From contig NZ_VCNL01000003.1 in NCBI RefSeq assembly GCF_007671685.1, positions 346,131 to 410,130 on the forward strand: a stretch of DNA of 64,000 nt, given 5' to 3'. Positions 55,721 through 63,842 of the stretch are shown one piece after another (the stretch's first letter is position 1; every line of letters begins with the position of its first letter). Below the pieces are notes generated by a model. That model saw nothing but the letters and a program-made list of their open reading frames with translations, was not told where the DNA came from and searched no databases. The translations under genes were made by a program, and so were the position numbers. The stretch comes from Halorubrum salsamenti (GTDB lineage: Archaea > Halobacteriota > Halobacteria > Halobacteriales > Haloferacaceae).

Positions 55721-56872
55721 ATGCGGACGACACGGCTCCGGAACGCCGGGGAGCTGGGGCTGCTCGCGGCCGTCGGCCTCGTCCCCCTCGGATACCACCT
55801 GACCTCGCTGTCGGCGATGAGCGACCCGACCGCGATCGTGACCGGCGCGCTGGTCCCGATCGCGTGTAGCGCGCTCGTCGTCGCCGCGACGGTCCCGGTC
55901 GCTCGGTCGCCGCTCTCCCCGACGTACACCCTCCGGGTCACCGGCTGGAGCGCGCTGGGGGCGCTGACGCTCGGGGCGGTCGCGCTGCTTTTCGTCACCT
56001 ACGAGCTGAGCCAGGGCCCGCCGCCGGAGGGGCCGTCCGTCGTCATCGTCGGCGCGGCGTCGGTCGGGTCGGTGTTCGGGCTCGCGTTCGGGCTGACCGA
56101 CGCGCGACAGCAGCGCGCGCAAGACCAGATCGAACGGGCGAACGACCAGCTCACGGTGTTGAACCGGGTGCTCCGCCACAACATCCGGAACGCGATGACG
56201 GTCGTCCGCGGACGGGTCGAACTCCTCGGCGAGCGCGCCGACGGCGGCGAGGAGAGCGTCGCCGTCGTCGCGGAGAACGTCGATCGACTGCTGACCGTCA
56301 GCGAGCACGCCCGCCACATCGGCGAAGTGATCGGTCCCGACGGCGCCGACGAGGACGTGGAGGCGAGCGTGGACCTCGTCGATGTCGTCGACGGCGTGAT
56401 CGAGCGGCTCCGGGCCGAACACCCGGACGTCGAGTTCGACGCCCCCGTCGCGGCGGCGTGTCGGGTGCGGGCGCACCCGCTCGCCGAGGTCCTCGTGTCG
56501 GAGGTGATCGAGAACGCGGTGGTACACAACGAGGGCGACGCGCGACGGGTCGACGTCTCGGTCCGGCGGGTCGGCGACGACGCCGCGCTCCGGGTCGCGG
56601 ACGACGGCCCGGGGATCCCCGAGGAGACCGTCGAGACCCTCCGGCGCGGCTACGAGACCTCGATGCGCCACACCGACGGCCTCGGGCTGTGGCTCGCGCA
56701 GTGGGTCGCCGACCGGTCCGACGCCGACCTCGCGTTCGCGTCGACCGCGGAGGGGCAGGTCGTCGCGGTCCGGTTCGAGCGCGTCGAGGAGACGGAGGGG
56801 GTGCCCGCGAGCGACGAACTCCTCGGGGCGGCGACGGCGACAGCGACGACTGAAGGCGACAGCGACGACTGA
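55721..56872 (+). CDS. Membrane sensor histidine kinase
   Basis: 383 aa. Four hydrophobic helices fill residues about 10-125. A linker helix and the H-box VLNRVLRHNIRNAMTVVRGR follow (His near 153). The ATPase domain has VIENAVVHNEGDARR (N box), VADDGPGIPEET and HTDGLGLWLAQWV. The start at 55721 begins MRTTRLRNAGELGLLAAV; the frame is open upstream but without homology. The last codons come from a 19 bp tandem duplication. There is no response regulator nearby. Confidence 0.85.
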   Translation: MRTTRLRNAGELGLLAAVGLVPLGYHLTSLSAMSDPTAIVTGALVPIACSALVVAATVPVARSPLSPTYTLRVTGWSALGALTLGAVALLFVTYELSQGPPPEGPSVVIVGAASVGSVFGLAFGLTDARQQRAQDQIERANDQLTVLNRVLRHNIRNAMTVVRGRVELLGERADGGEESVAVVAENVDRLLTVSEHARHIGEVIGPDGADEDVEASVDLVDVVDGVIERLRAEHPDVEFDAPVAAACRVRAHPLAEVLVSEVIENAVVHNEGDARRVDVSVRRVGDDAALRVADDGPGIPEETVETLRRGYETSMRHTDGLGLWLAQWVADRSDADLAFASTAEGQVVAVRFERVEETEGVPASDELLGAATATATTEGDSDD

Positions 56873-56882
56873 AGGCGACAGC
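56838..56882. repeat. 19 bp tandem duplication across the end of the histidine kinase gene
   Basis: CGACAGCGACGACTGAAGG occurs at 56838-56856 and 56857-56875, followed by a partial third copy. Because 19 is not a multiple of three, the stop used (56870-56872) falls in the second unit; a single unit would read on past it. Confidence 0.9.
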
Positions 56883-56957
56883 GGCGCCTCGCGGGACAGA
56901 CGGAGAACCTTGCCCGAACTGTAGGCCCTTTCAGTCGGTCGGGCAAACGCCGACGAG

Positions 56958-57944
56958 ATGACCGCACTGGACCGACTCGAACGGGTTGGTGAGTTCACGA
57001 GCAAGTACTTCGTTCTCTGGGTTCTCGTCGCCTCCGGGGCCGCGCTGTACGCGCCGTCGGCGTTCACGCCGATCGCCGACTACATCACCCCGCTGCTGGG
57101 GGTGATCATGCTCGGGATGGGGCTGACGCTCACGCCGGACGACTTCAAACGCATCGTGGAGCGCCCGCGCGACGTGCTGATCGGCGCGGCGGCGCAGTGG
57201 CTCGTGATGCCGACGCTCGCGTACGCGCTCGTCGTCGTCCTCGGGCTCCCGTGGGAGGTCGGCATCGGGCTGGTCCTCGTCGGCGCGGCGCCGGGCGGGA
57301 CCGCCTCGAACGTGATGACCTACCTCGGCCGCGGCGACGTGGCGCTGTCGGTGACGATCACGACGGTGACGACGATCGCCGCCCCGCTCGTGATGCCGGC
57401 GTGGATCGTCGCGCTCGCCGGCGAGCAGATCTCGGTCACCTTCGCGCAGCTCTCCGAGACCATCATCTGGGTCGTGCTCGTCCCGGTCGTGGCGGGGCTC
57501 GTTCTGCGACTGCTGCTCGACCGCTACGCGCCGACCGCGGCGAAGGTCGGGCTCTCGGTGTTCCCCGCGATCAGCGTCGTCGCTATCGTGGCCATCGTGG
57601 CCGCCGTCGTCGGCCTCAACGTCGAGAACATCCTCACCGCGGGCGCGCTGGTCGCCGTCGCCGTCGTCCTCCACAACGGACTCGGTCTCGGCGCCGGCTA
57701 CGGAGTCGGGAAGCTGACCGGGATGGCCGAGGACCGGGCCCGAGCGTGCGCGTTCGAGGTCGGCCTCCAGAACAGCGGGCTGGCCGTCGCGCTCGCGACC
57801 GCCTTCTTCGATCCCATCGCGGCGCTGATCCCGGCGCTGTTCAGCGTCTGGCACAACGTGAGCGGCCCGGCGCTGGCGACGCTGTTCACCCGGATCGACG
57901 GCGAACCGATCTCCGAGTACGAGCCGTCGGTCGGCGCCGACTGA
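56958..57944 (+). CDS. Bile acid:sodium symporter family transporter (BASS)
   Basis: 328 aa with about nine or ten membrane helices. LLGVIMLGMGLTLTPDDFKRI, VGAAPGGTASNVMTYLGRGD and AFEVGLQNSGLAVALATAFF are the conserved motifs of the BASS/YocS group, including the crossover regions that bind sodium. Members take up bile acids, pantoate, pyruvate or other organic anions with Na+; the archaeal substrate is unknown. The gene stands 85 bp after the histidine kinase on the same strand. Confidence 0.9.
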   Translation: MTALDRLERVGEFTSKYFVLWVLVASGAALYAPSAFTPIADYITPLLGVIMLGMGLTLTPDDFKRIVERPRDVLIGAAAQWLVMPTLAYALVVVLGLPWEVGIGLVLVGAAPGGTASNVMTYLGRGDVALSVTITTVTTIAAPLVMPAWIVALAGEQISVTFAQLSETIIWVVLVPVVAGLVLRLLLDRYAPTAAKVGLSVFPAISVVAIVAIVAAVVGLNVENILTAGALVAVAVVLHNGLGLGAGYGVGKLTGMAEDRARACAFEVGLQNSGLAVALATAFFDPIAALIPALFSVWHNVSGPALATLFTRIDGEPISEYEPSVGAD

Positions 57945-57995
57945 GTTCTCGGAACCGACCACGCCCTTTTGTGACGCGCGCCGGTAGCAGGTTCC

Positions 57996-58271
57996 ATGCG
58001 CGCCGCCATTTGCAACGGTCCCGGCGACATCGGCGTCGAGGAGCGACCGCGCCCCGAGATCGAGGCCCCGACCGACGCTATCGGCCGGGTGACTCACACG
58101 GCGGTCTGCGGCTCCGACCTGTGGTTCTACCGCGGCGACAGCGACCGCGACGAGGGCTCCCCGGTCGGTCGCGAGCCGATGGGGATCGTCGAGGCGGTCG
58201 GCGACGAGGTCGACGAGGGGTACCGCATGATGGACGAGCGCGAGGCGGTCAAGGTGCTCGTGAAGCCCTAG
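57996..58271 (+). pseudogene. Zinc-type alcohol dehydrogenase remnant with large internal deletion
   Basis: 91 aa in frame. Residues 1-72 (MRAAICNGPGDIGVEERPRP ... VCGSDLWFYRGD ... GREPMGIVEAVGDEV) are the N-terminus of a zinc-dependent alcohol dehydrogenase with its first zinc cysteine (CGSD). Residues 73-91 (DEGYRMMDEREAVKVLVKP) match its last helix and C-terminus. About 240 residues, including the Rossmann NAD(P) domain, are missing. Such a protein could not be active, so it is treated as a decayed gene that kept its frame. Confidence 0.75.
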
Positions 58272-58310
58272 GATACCAGTTGTAGTCGTTTTCGCCCCGG
58301 TCTCGGCGTA

Positions 58311-58320
58311 ATCCTTATCA
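58311..58320 (+). promoter_or_regulatory. TATA-like box of the small MCHH protein gene
   Basis: ATCCTTATCA is centred about 31 bp before the ATG at 58347. Confidence 0.45.
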
Positions 58321-58346
58321 GCGGACAATTCGTGTTGATAGTTGTC

Positions 58347-58523
58347 ATGTGTCACCACAACTCCGAGGCGCGCTCGGTCGAGGGGATCCGGGAGCGCCAC
58401 CGGTCCGAGGAGGCGGACGCGCGTCTCGACGAGCCCTCCGACGCCGAGGCCGTCGACGACCCGGCGGACGGGCGCGAGGAGCGCGACCCCCCGACGGAAC
58501 CGCGCGCCCCGGCCGACGACTGA
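58347..58523 (+). CDS. Small acidic haloarchaeal protein with an N-terminal CHH motif
   Basis: 58 aa starting MCHHNSEARSVEGIRERHRS. The N-terminal Cys-His-His cluster could bind a metal; the remainder is Asp/Glu/Arg-rich and probably disordered. I do not know the function; short proteins with this opening seem to be common in haloarchaea. The frame is open five codons upstream, but a TATA-like box fits the ATG chosen. It stands alone between the alcohol dehydrogenase remnant and the lyase gene. Confidence 0.55.
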   Translation: MCHHNSEARSVEGIRERHRSEEADARLDEPSDAEAVDDPADGREERDPPTEPRAPADD

Positions 58524-58670
58524 ACGACCGGGGCCGGCTCCGCCCGAGCTCCGACGGGTTTTCGCGGTCGACGGCTCGGTGAGTGACTTCGATCGGGAGG
58601 GCGGTCTCGGAGGACGGCCTCACGCGAGGTTCACTCGGTCCTGACTCAGAGAAAATACCCCCGCGTAAGG

Positions 58671-58682
58671 TATCTTTATTTT
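58671..58682 (+). promoter_or_regulatory. TATA box of the malyl-CoA-lyase-type gene
   Basis: The AT-rich TATCTTTATTTT is 28-39 bp before the ATG at 58710. Confidence 0.6.
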
Positions 58683-58709
58683 CATGGATAAGCATGATAG
58701 ACTCGCTAT

Positions 58710-59621
58710 ATGACGGACGTTACCCTTCGCCGGACGCAGCTTGCAACGCCTGCGAGCGACGAGAAAATGATGCACTCGGCGGCCGACAGCGACGCCGACG
58801 AGGTGTTCCTCGATCTGGAGGACTCCGTGGCGCCGAACGCCAAGCCGGACGCTCGCGAACCCCTCATCGAGGCCGCCCGCGAGGAGGACTGGAGCGACAA
58901 GGTCCTCAGCTTCCGGATGAACGGCATCGACACCAAGTGGTGGTACGACGACCTGATCACCGTCGTCGGCGAGGCCGGCGAGTTCATCGACGACATCATC
59001 GTTCCGAAAGTGAAGTCCGCCAGCGACGTCCACACCGTCGAGAACCTGCTCGCACAGGTCGAGGAGAACAACGGGCTGGAGGTCGGCGGGATCGGGCTCG
59101 AACCCCAGATCGAGGACGGCGAGGGGATCCACAACGTCCACGACATCGCTCACGCCTCCGACCGGCTCTCGTCGATCATCTTCGGCCCGGGCGACTACTC
59201 CGCGGCGATGGGGACGCCCGGACTCGACATCGGCCAGTTCCCGGAGTACCCCGGCCACTACTGGCACCACGCCCTCTCCGAGTGTAACTCCGCGGCGAAG
59301 TCGGCCGGTCTGCCGTGTCTCGACGGCCCGTACGCCGACATCGAGGACGCCGACGGCTTCCGCGAGTCCGCCGAGAACGCCAACATGATCGGCTGTGACG
59401 GCAAGTGGGCGATCCACCCGTCGCAGATCGAGATCGGTAACGAAGTGTTCGCGCCGGACCAGGAGACCGCCGAGCGCGCCAAGCGCATCGTCGACGCCTA
59501 CGCCGAGGCGATGGAGGAGGGCAAAGGCGCCGTGAGCGTCGACGGCCAGATGGTCGACGAGGCGACCAACAAGATGGCCCAGGACATCGTCGAGACCGCC
59601 GAGGCCGCCGGGATCCTCTAA
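58710..59621 (+). CDS. L-malyl-CoA/beta-methylmalyl-CoA lyase type enzyme (HpcH/CitE family)
   Basis: 303 aa. Relatives in haloarchaea cleave beta-methylmalyl-CoA to propionyl-CoA and glyoxylate, or malyl-CoA, in the methylaspartate cycle and related acetate assimilation. The TIM-barrel motifs are FLDLEDSVAPNAKPDAR (Mg-binding Glu/Asp), IIVPKVKSASDVHTVE, LEPQIEDGEGI and IIFGPGDYSAAMG, and a C-terminal WAIHPSQIEIGNEVF. Length fits. It has a strong promoter and no other pathway gene beside it, so the exact substrate is inferred from the family. Confidence 0.88.
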   Translation: MTDVTLRRTQLATPASDEKMMHSAADSDADEVFLDLEDSVAPNAKPDAREPLIEAAREEDWSDKVLSFRMNGIDTKWWYDDLITVVGEAGEFIDDIIVPKVKSASDVHTVENLLAQVEENNGLEVGGIGLEPQIEDGEGIHNVHDIAHASDRLSSIIFGPGDYSAAMGTPGLDIGQFPEYPGHYWHHALSECNSAAKSAGLPCLDGPYADIEDADGFRESAENANMIGCDGKWAIHPSQIEIGNEVFAPDQETAERAKRIVDAYAEAMEEGKGAVSVDGQMVDEATNKMAQDIVETAEAAGIL

Positions 59622-59654
59622 GGCCGCGCCCGACTTCGACTCGGGCGCTTCCGA

Positions 59655-59672
59655 CACACCGACTTTTTCGCG
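59655..59672 (+). terminator. T-run after the lyase gene
   Basis: A T5 run (CGACTTTTTCGCG) lies about 40 bp after the stop and before repeat copy F. It is a plausible archaeal terminator without a hairpin. Confidence 0.35.
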
Positions 59673-59697
59673 TCGAGCGCGTTCCGGAGCGGCAGTA

Positions 59698-60030
59698 GTC
59701 GATCACGGGAGTGAGTGTATCAGGCTGGGTGAGTGGTTGTTTATAAGTAGTCGAGCGGTGCCGCTGGCGGGTATTTATAAGCGATCGACTGGTCTGCGGT
59801 GAAGGCCTCCAAAGCCCCAGCCTCGTCGGTCGCCCTCCGCGTTGCTTCGGGCGACCGACTCCAGCGAGGGACCGAAGGTCCCTCTGGCAGCCGGCGCGCA
59901 GCGCCGGCGACCTCGTGCGGGCTGCGCACGCCCCCGCGTCGTTCTTTATAAGTGATCGTCGCAGCCGCTCACTCTCCTTTTAAACACCGTCTCGTCACCG
60001 CGATCTGTAACACCCGCTCTCGCTATCGAG
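59698..60030 (+). repeat. Dispersed intergenic repeat element, copy F (complete)
   Basis: 333 bp between convergent genes. The ends are imperfect inverted repeats: GTCGATCACGGGAGTGAGTG on the left and, as reverse complement on the right, CTCGATAGCGAGAGCGGGTG. In order: TTTATAA (59740 and 59774), GGTGAA, core CCAAAGCCCCAGCC (59809-59822), stem GGTCGCCC/GGGCGACC, hairpin GAGGGACC/GGTCCCTC with GAA loop, hairpin GCCGGCGC/GCGCCGGC, small hairpin GTGCG/CGCAC, TTTATAA (59945) with GTGATCG, CGCTCACTC and TTTTAAACACCGT. Confidence 0.82.
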
Positions 60031-60131
60031 CGCCGCTATGTCCGTACTGACCGAGAGATAGCTCTCACCGGGGCGTGAACCGTTCTGCGCCAGCAGCCCG
60101 GATAAATCCCGCCCCCGCTTCCCGGCGCCGC

Positions 60132-60500
60132 TTATAACGGCTCGATCAGCTCGACCGCGTGCCCGTCGGGGTCCTTCACGAAGGCGGTGCGCGCGCCGGC
60201 CTCCGGCTGGTCGCCGGGCTCCTTCACGACGCCGTGGTGGTCGATCGCCTCGAACGTCGCGTCGACGTCGTCGACGCCGATAGCGACGTGGTCGTAGCGG
60301 TCGCCGTCGTCGCCCGGTTCCTCGCCGTCGGTGTCGGACAGCTGGAACTCGACGCCGGCGTCGTCGGCGACGTACACGTTGCGCGTGTCGCCGTCGGCGG
60401 TCGTGAACTCCCAGGAGCGCTCGAACCCGAGCTGCTCGACGTACCAGTCGGCGGTGCGGTCGGCGTCGGCCACGTTGAGGCACGTGTGGAGTATCTCCAT
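60132..60500 (-). CDS. Glyoxalase/VOC-superfamily protein (lactoylglutathione-lyase-like)
   Basis: 122 aa, two beta-alpha-beta-beta-beta units. The likely metal ligands are all in place: H5 (MEILHTCLNV), E near 50 (GVEFQLSDT), H near 73 (YDHVAIGVDD) and E near 119 (HAVELIEPL). This is the glyoxalase I pattern. Family members isomerise the thiol adduct of methylglyoxal, though other VOC activities are possible. It is divergent from the large 2-hydroxyacid dehydrogenase gene, a possible functional link through lactate. Confidence 0.85.
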   Translation of the reverse strand: MEILHTCLNVADADRTADWYVEQLGFERSWEFTTADGDTRNVYVADDAGVEFQLSDTDGEEPGDDGDRYDHVAIGVDDVDATFEAIDHHGVVKEPGDQPEAGARTAFVKDPDGHAVELIEPL

Positions 60501-60521
60501 GGGCCTCGGTATCGCGGCGAC

Positions 60522-60531
60522 ACAATAAATC
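60522..60531 (-). promoter_or_regulatory. TATA box of the VOC gene
   Basis: GATTTATTGT on the minus strand lies 22-31 bp before the ATG at 60500. It lies in a 105 bp divergent promoter region. Confidence 0.55.
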
Positions 60532-60571
60532 CCGGCGAGGTCGCGCGCTCCCGCAAAAGTATCATTAACAA

Positions 60572-60582
60572 AGGTTTTATTC
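60572..60582 (+). promoter_or_regulatory. TATA box of the FAD/Fe-S dehydrogenase gene
   Basis: AGGTTTTATTC lies 24-34 bp before the ATG at 60606. Confidence 0.55.
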
Positions 60583-60605
60583 ACGTCTCGTCCCCCGGTT
60601 ATCGT

Positions 60606-63600
60606 ATGGCAACTGAGCCCACGCGGGGAAGTGGCACTCCCGACCTGGACACGTCGGCGGCCGCGCTCGGTCACGATCGACCGGACGTGCCCGCCTACCG
60701 GGCGCTCGCGGAGGACCTCCGCGAGCGCGTCGCCGGCGACGTCCAGTTCGACGAGTACGCGCAGGTGCTGTACGCGACCGACGGGAGCATCTATCAGGCG
60801 CGCCCCGCCGGCGTCGTGATCCCGCGCTCGGTCGAGGACGTGCAGGCGACGATGGAGGTCGCGGCCGACCACGAAGTCCCCGTCATCCCGCGAGGAACCG
60901 GGTCCTCGCTGGCCGGGCAGAGCGTCGGCCCGGGCTGTGTCGTGCTCGACTTCTCGACGTACATGGACGAGATCGTCGAGGTCCGCCCCGACGAGCGCCG
61001 GGCGGTGGTCCAGCCCGGGGTCGTTCAGGACCACCTCGACGACCGGCTCGCCGAAGACGGACTCAAGTTCGCTCCCGACCCGGCCTCCTCCGCGCGGGCG
61101 ACCGTCGTCGGCGGCATCGGCAACAACTCCACGGGCGCCCACTCGGTGCGATACGGGATCACCGACGCGTACACGGAGGAGCTGAGAGTCGTGCTCGCGG
61201 ACGGCTCGCTGATCCACACCCGCGAGGTCGTCCTGGACTCGCCGGAGTACGAGGAGATCGTCGGAAAAGGCGATCAGGAGGCCGCGCTGTACGAGACCAC
61301 CCGACGGCTCGTCGAGGAGAACGAGGCCGAGATCGACGAGAAGTACCCGAACCTCAAGCGCTCGGTGTCCGGGTACAACCTCCACAAGGCAATCTACGAG
61401 AACGACGAGGGCGAGGAGGTGATCAACCTCTCGAAGCTGTTCGTCGGCGCCGAGGGGACGCTCGGCACGATCGTCGAGGCCGAGGTGTCGCTCGTCACGC
61501 GCCCCGAGGAGACGGCGCTCGCGCTGTACACCTTCGACTCGCTGGTCGACGCGATGAAGGCGGTCCCCGAGGCGCTGGAGTTCCCCGTGAGCGCGGTCGA
61601 GCTGATGGACGACGAGGTGTTCTCGCTCGCCGCGGACTCGCAGGAGTTCGCGCAGTACGCCGAGCCGATCCCGGACCGCGCCACGGCGGCGCTCATGCTG
61701 GAGTGGGACTCCGAACTCGTCGACGACTTCGAGGAGGCCATCGCCGACACGAACGCGCACTTCGTCGAGGAGGGCGACGCGTTCGACGTGCTGGAGGCGT
61801 ACACCGACGAGGCCCAAGCCGACCTCTGGAACCTCCGGAAGGCGGCCATTCCCCTCTTGATGAGCATGCAGGGCGACCCGAAGCCGTACCCGTTCATCGA
61901 GGACGCGACGGTGCCGCCCGAGGAGCTCGCGGAGTACGTCGGGCAGTTCGAGGAGGTCCTCACCGACCATGACACGTCGGCGGCGTACTTCGCGCACGCC
62001 GGGTCCGGAACCCTCCACATCCGGCCCATCCTCTCGCTGAAGGAGGAGGAGGGCGTCGAGAAGATGCACTCCATCGCCGACGACGTCACCGACCTCGTCA
62101 TAGAGCACCACGGCGCCTTCTCGGGCGAGCACGGCGACGGCCTCGCGCGCACCGAGTTCAACCCGAAGATGTACGGCGAGGCGCTCTGGAGCGCGTTCCA
62201 AGAGCTCAAGTCGACGTTCGATCCCGAGTGGCGGATGAACCCCGGGAAGGTCGTCTACGTCGACGGCGACACCGCCGCCGAGCGGGGCTACCCCGACACC
62301 GCCGCCGACACCGACATGCGCGAGAACCTCCGGTACGGACCGGAGTACCAGTCGATCGAGCCGCAGACCGAGCTGGACTTCTCCGACGAGGGCGGCTTCT
62401 CGCACCTCGTCGAGCTGTGTAACGGCTGCGGCACCTGCCGGGAGGTCGACTCCGGCGTGATGTGTCCGACCTACCGCGCCTCCGAGGAGGAGGTCCAAGC
62501 GACCCGCGGTCGGGCGAACATGCTCCGAGCCGCGATCAGCGGCGAGCTCGACGACGACGAGATCCACTCCGACCGGTTCCAGGAGGAGGTGCTCGGGCTC
62601 TGCGTCGGCTGTAAGGGGTGTCAGAGCGACTGTCCGACCGGCGTCGACCTCGCGAAGCTCAAGGCCGAGGTGAAACACGAGCACCACGAGGAGGAGGGCT
62701 CCGGGCTCCGCGAGCGGATCTTCCGGGACATCGACCGCTTCTCGGCGCTCGGGAGCGCGCTCGCGCCGGTGTCGAACGCGGCGACGAAGATCCCCGGCGC
62801 CCGGAGGGTAATGGACGCGGTCGCGGGGATCGCCCCGGACCGCAAGCTGCCGACGTTCCGCTCCGAGAGCTTCGAGGAGTGGTTCGAGGCGCGCGGCGGG
62901 TCGACGGTCGACCCCGCGGAGGCGGTCGACACGGTCGCGCTGTTCCCCGACACGTACACCAACTACAGCTACCCGGCGGCGGGGAAGGCCGCCGTCGAGG
63001 TGCTGGAGGCGGCCGGCGTTCGGGTGGAGGTGCCGGGCGATCTGGCGCCTTCGGGCCGCGCGGCGTTCTCGACGGGCTTCCTCGACGACGCCCGCGAGCG
63101 CGCCGAGACGAACGTCGCGGCGCTCGCGCCGCGCGTCCGCGAGGGGCAGTCCGTCGTCTTCGTCGAGCCCTCGGACGCGGTGATGTTCCAGGACGAGTAC
63201 CTCGACCTCCTCGACGGCGACGATGTCGAGACGGTGTCGGCCGCCGCGTACGGGGTCTTGGAGTACCTCGACGCCGGTCGGGTCGACGAGCGGCTGGCGT
63301 TCGACGCGCCCGCGGAGTCCCTCACGTACCACGGCCACTGCAACCAGAAGGCGACGAACAAGGACCACCACGCGGTCGGCGTGCTCCGTCGGGCCGGCTA
63401 CGACGTGGACCCGCTCGACTCCTCCTGTTGCGGGATGGCCGGCTCGTTCGGCTACGAGTCGGAGCACTACGACATCTCGAAGGCGATCGGCCGGATCCTC
63501 TTCGATCAGGTCGACGAGAGCGACGGCGAGACGGTGACCGCGCCGGGCGCCTCCTGTCGGTCGCAGCTCGGCGACCGCGACGCCGACGCCGAGAACCCGC

Positions 63601-63707
63601 CGCATCCGATCGAGAAGGTCGCCGAGGCGGTGACCGGCCCCGCGCCCGACGCCGTCGCCGACGCGACCGACTCCGGCGCGGCTAGTGCGTCGCCCGCGGA
63701 CGACTGA
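60606..63707 (+). CDS. FAD- and 4Fe-4S-containing D-2-hydroxyacid (D-lactate-type) dehydrogenase
   Basis: 1033 aa, the layout of E. coli YdiJ and of fused GlcD-GlpC type enzymes. An N-terminal FAD-binding PCMH domain has IPRGTGSSLAGQSVGPG and GGIGNNSTGAHSVRYG. An FAD-oxidase C-terminal domain follows to about residue 560 (GAFSGEHGDGLARTEF). Two 4Fe-4S motifs come next (CNGCGTCREVDSGVMCPTYR; CVGCKGCQSDCPTG, about 606-680). A CCG-type domain near 900-950 contains HGHCNQKATN and DSSCCGMAGSFGY. It oxidises a D-2-hydroxyacid such as D-lactate and passes electrons to the membrane chain. The natural substrate is inferred. Confidence 0.9.
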   Translation: MATEPTRGSGTPDLDTSAAALGHDRPDVPAYRALAEDLRERVAGDVQFDEYAQVLYATDGSIYQARPAGVVIPRSVEDVQATMEVAADHEVPVIPRGTGSSLAGQSVGPGCVVLDFSTYMDEIVEVRPDERRAVVQPGVVQDHLDDRLAEDGLKFAPDPASSARATVVGGIGNNSTGAHSVRYGITDAYTEELRVVLADGSLIHTREVVLDSPEYEEIVGKGDQEAALYETTRRLVEENEAEIDEKYPNLKRSVSGYNLHKAIYENDEGEEVINLSKLFVGAEGTLGTIVEAEVSLVTRPEETALALYTFDSLVDAMKAVPEALEFPVSAVELMDDEVFSLAADSQEFAQYAEPIPDRATAALMLEWDSELVDDFEEAIADTNAHFVEEGDAFDVLEAYTDEAQADLWNLRKAAIPLLMSMQGDPKPYPFIEDATVPPEELAEYVGQFEEVLTDHDTSAAYFAHAGSGTLHIRPILSLKEEEGVEKMHSIADDVTDLVIEHHGAFSGEHGDGLARTEFNPKMYGEALWSAFQELKSTFDPEWRMNPGKVVYVDGDTAAERGYPDTAADTDMRENLRYGPEYQSIEPQTELDFSDEGGFSHLVELCNGCGTCREVDSGVMCPTYRASEEEVQATRGRANMLRAAISGELDDDEIHSDRFQEEVLGLCVGCKGCQSDCPTGVDLAKLKAEVKHEHHEEEGSGLRERIFRDIDRFSALGSALAPVSNAATKIPGARRVMDAVAGIAPDRKLPTFRSESFEEWFEARGGSTVDPAEAVDTVALFPDTYTNYSYPAAGKAAVEVLEAAGVRVEVPGDLAPSGRAAFSTGFLDDARERAETNVAALAPRVREGQSVVFVEPSDAVMFQDEYLDLLDGDDVETVSAAAYGVLEYLDAGRVDERLAFDAPAESLTYHGHCNQKATNKDHHAVGVLRRAGYDVDPLDSSCCGMAGSFGYESEHYDISKAIGRILFDQVDESDGETVTAPGASCRSQLGDRDADAENPPHPIEKVAEAVTGPAPDAVADATDSGAASASPADD

Positions 63708-63842
63708 GTCACCGTCGCGGGCGACGGGCCCCGCGACGCTTCCCTCGGGTGCAGATTTTCGCCGCCGCCCCGCGCGAAGACGAGCAGCGAACGATATCTA
63801 CCCGTATTACACATCTCGAGCATCCCCAGTACGGGGCGGGTG

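Noticed and set aside
60132-63605. 1157-codon open frame on the minus strand opposite the FAD/Fe-S dehydrogenase
   Set aside because: It is a mirror of the codon bias of the plus-strand gene in GC-rich DNA. Only its last 122 codons (60132-60500) form a real gene, the VOC protein.
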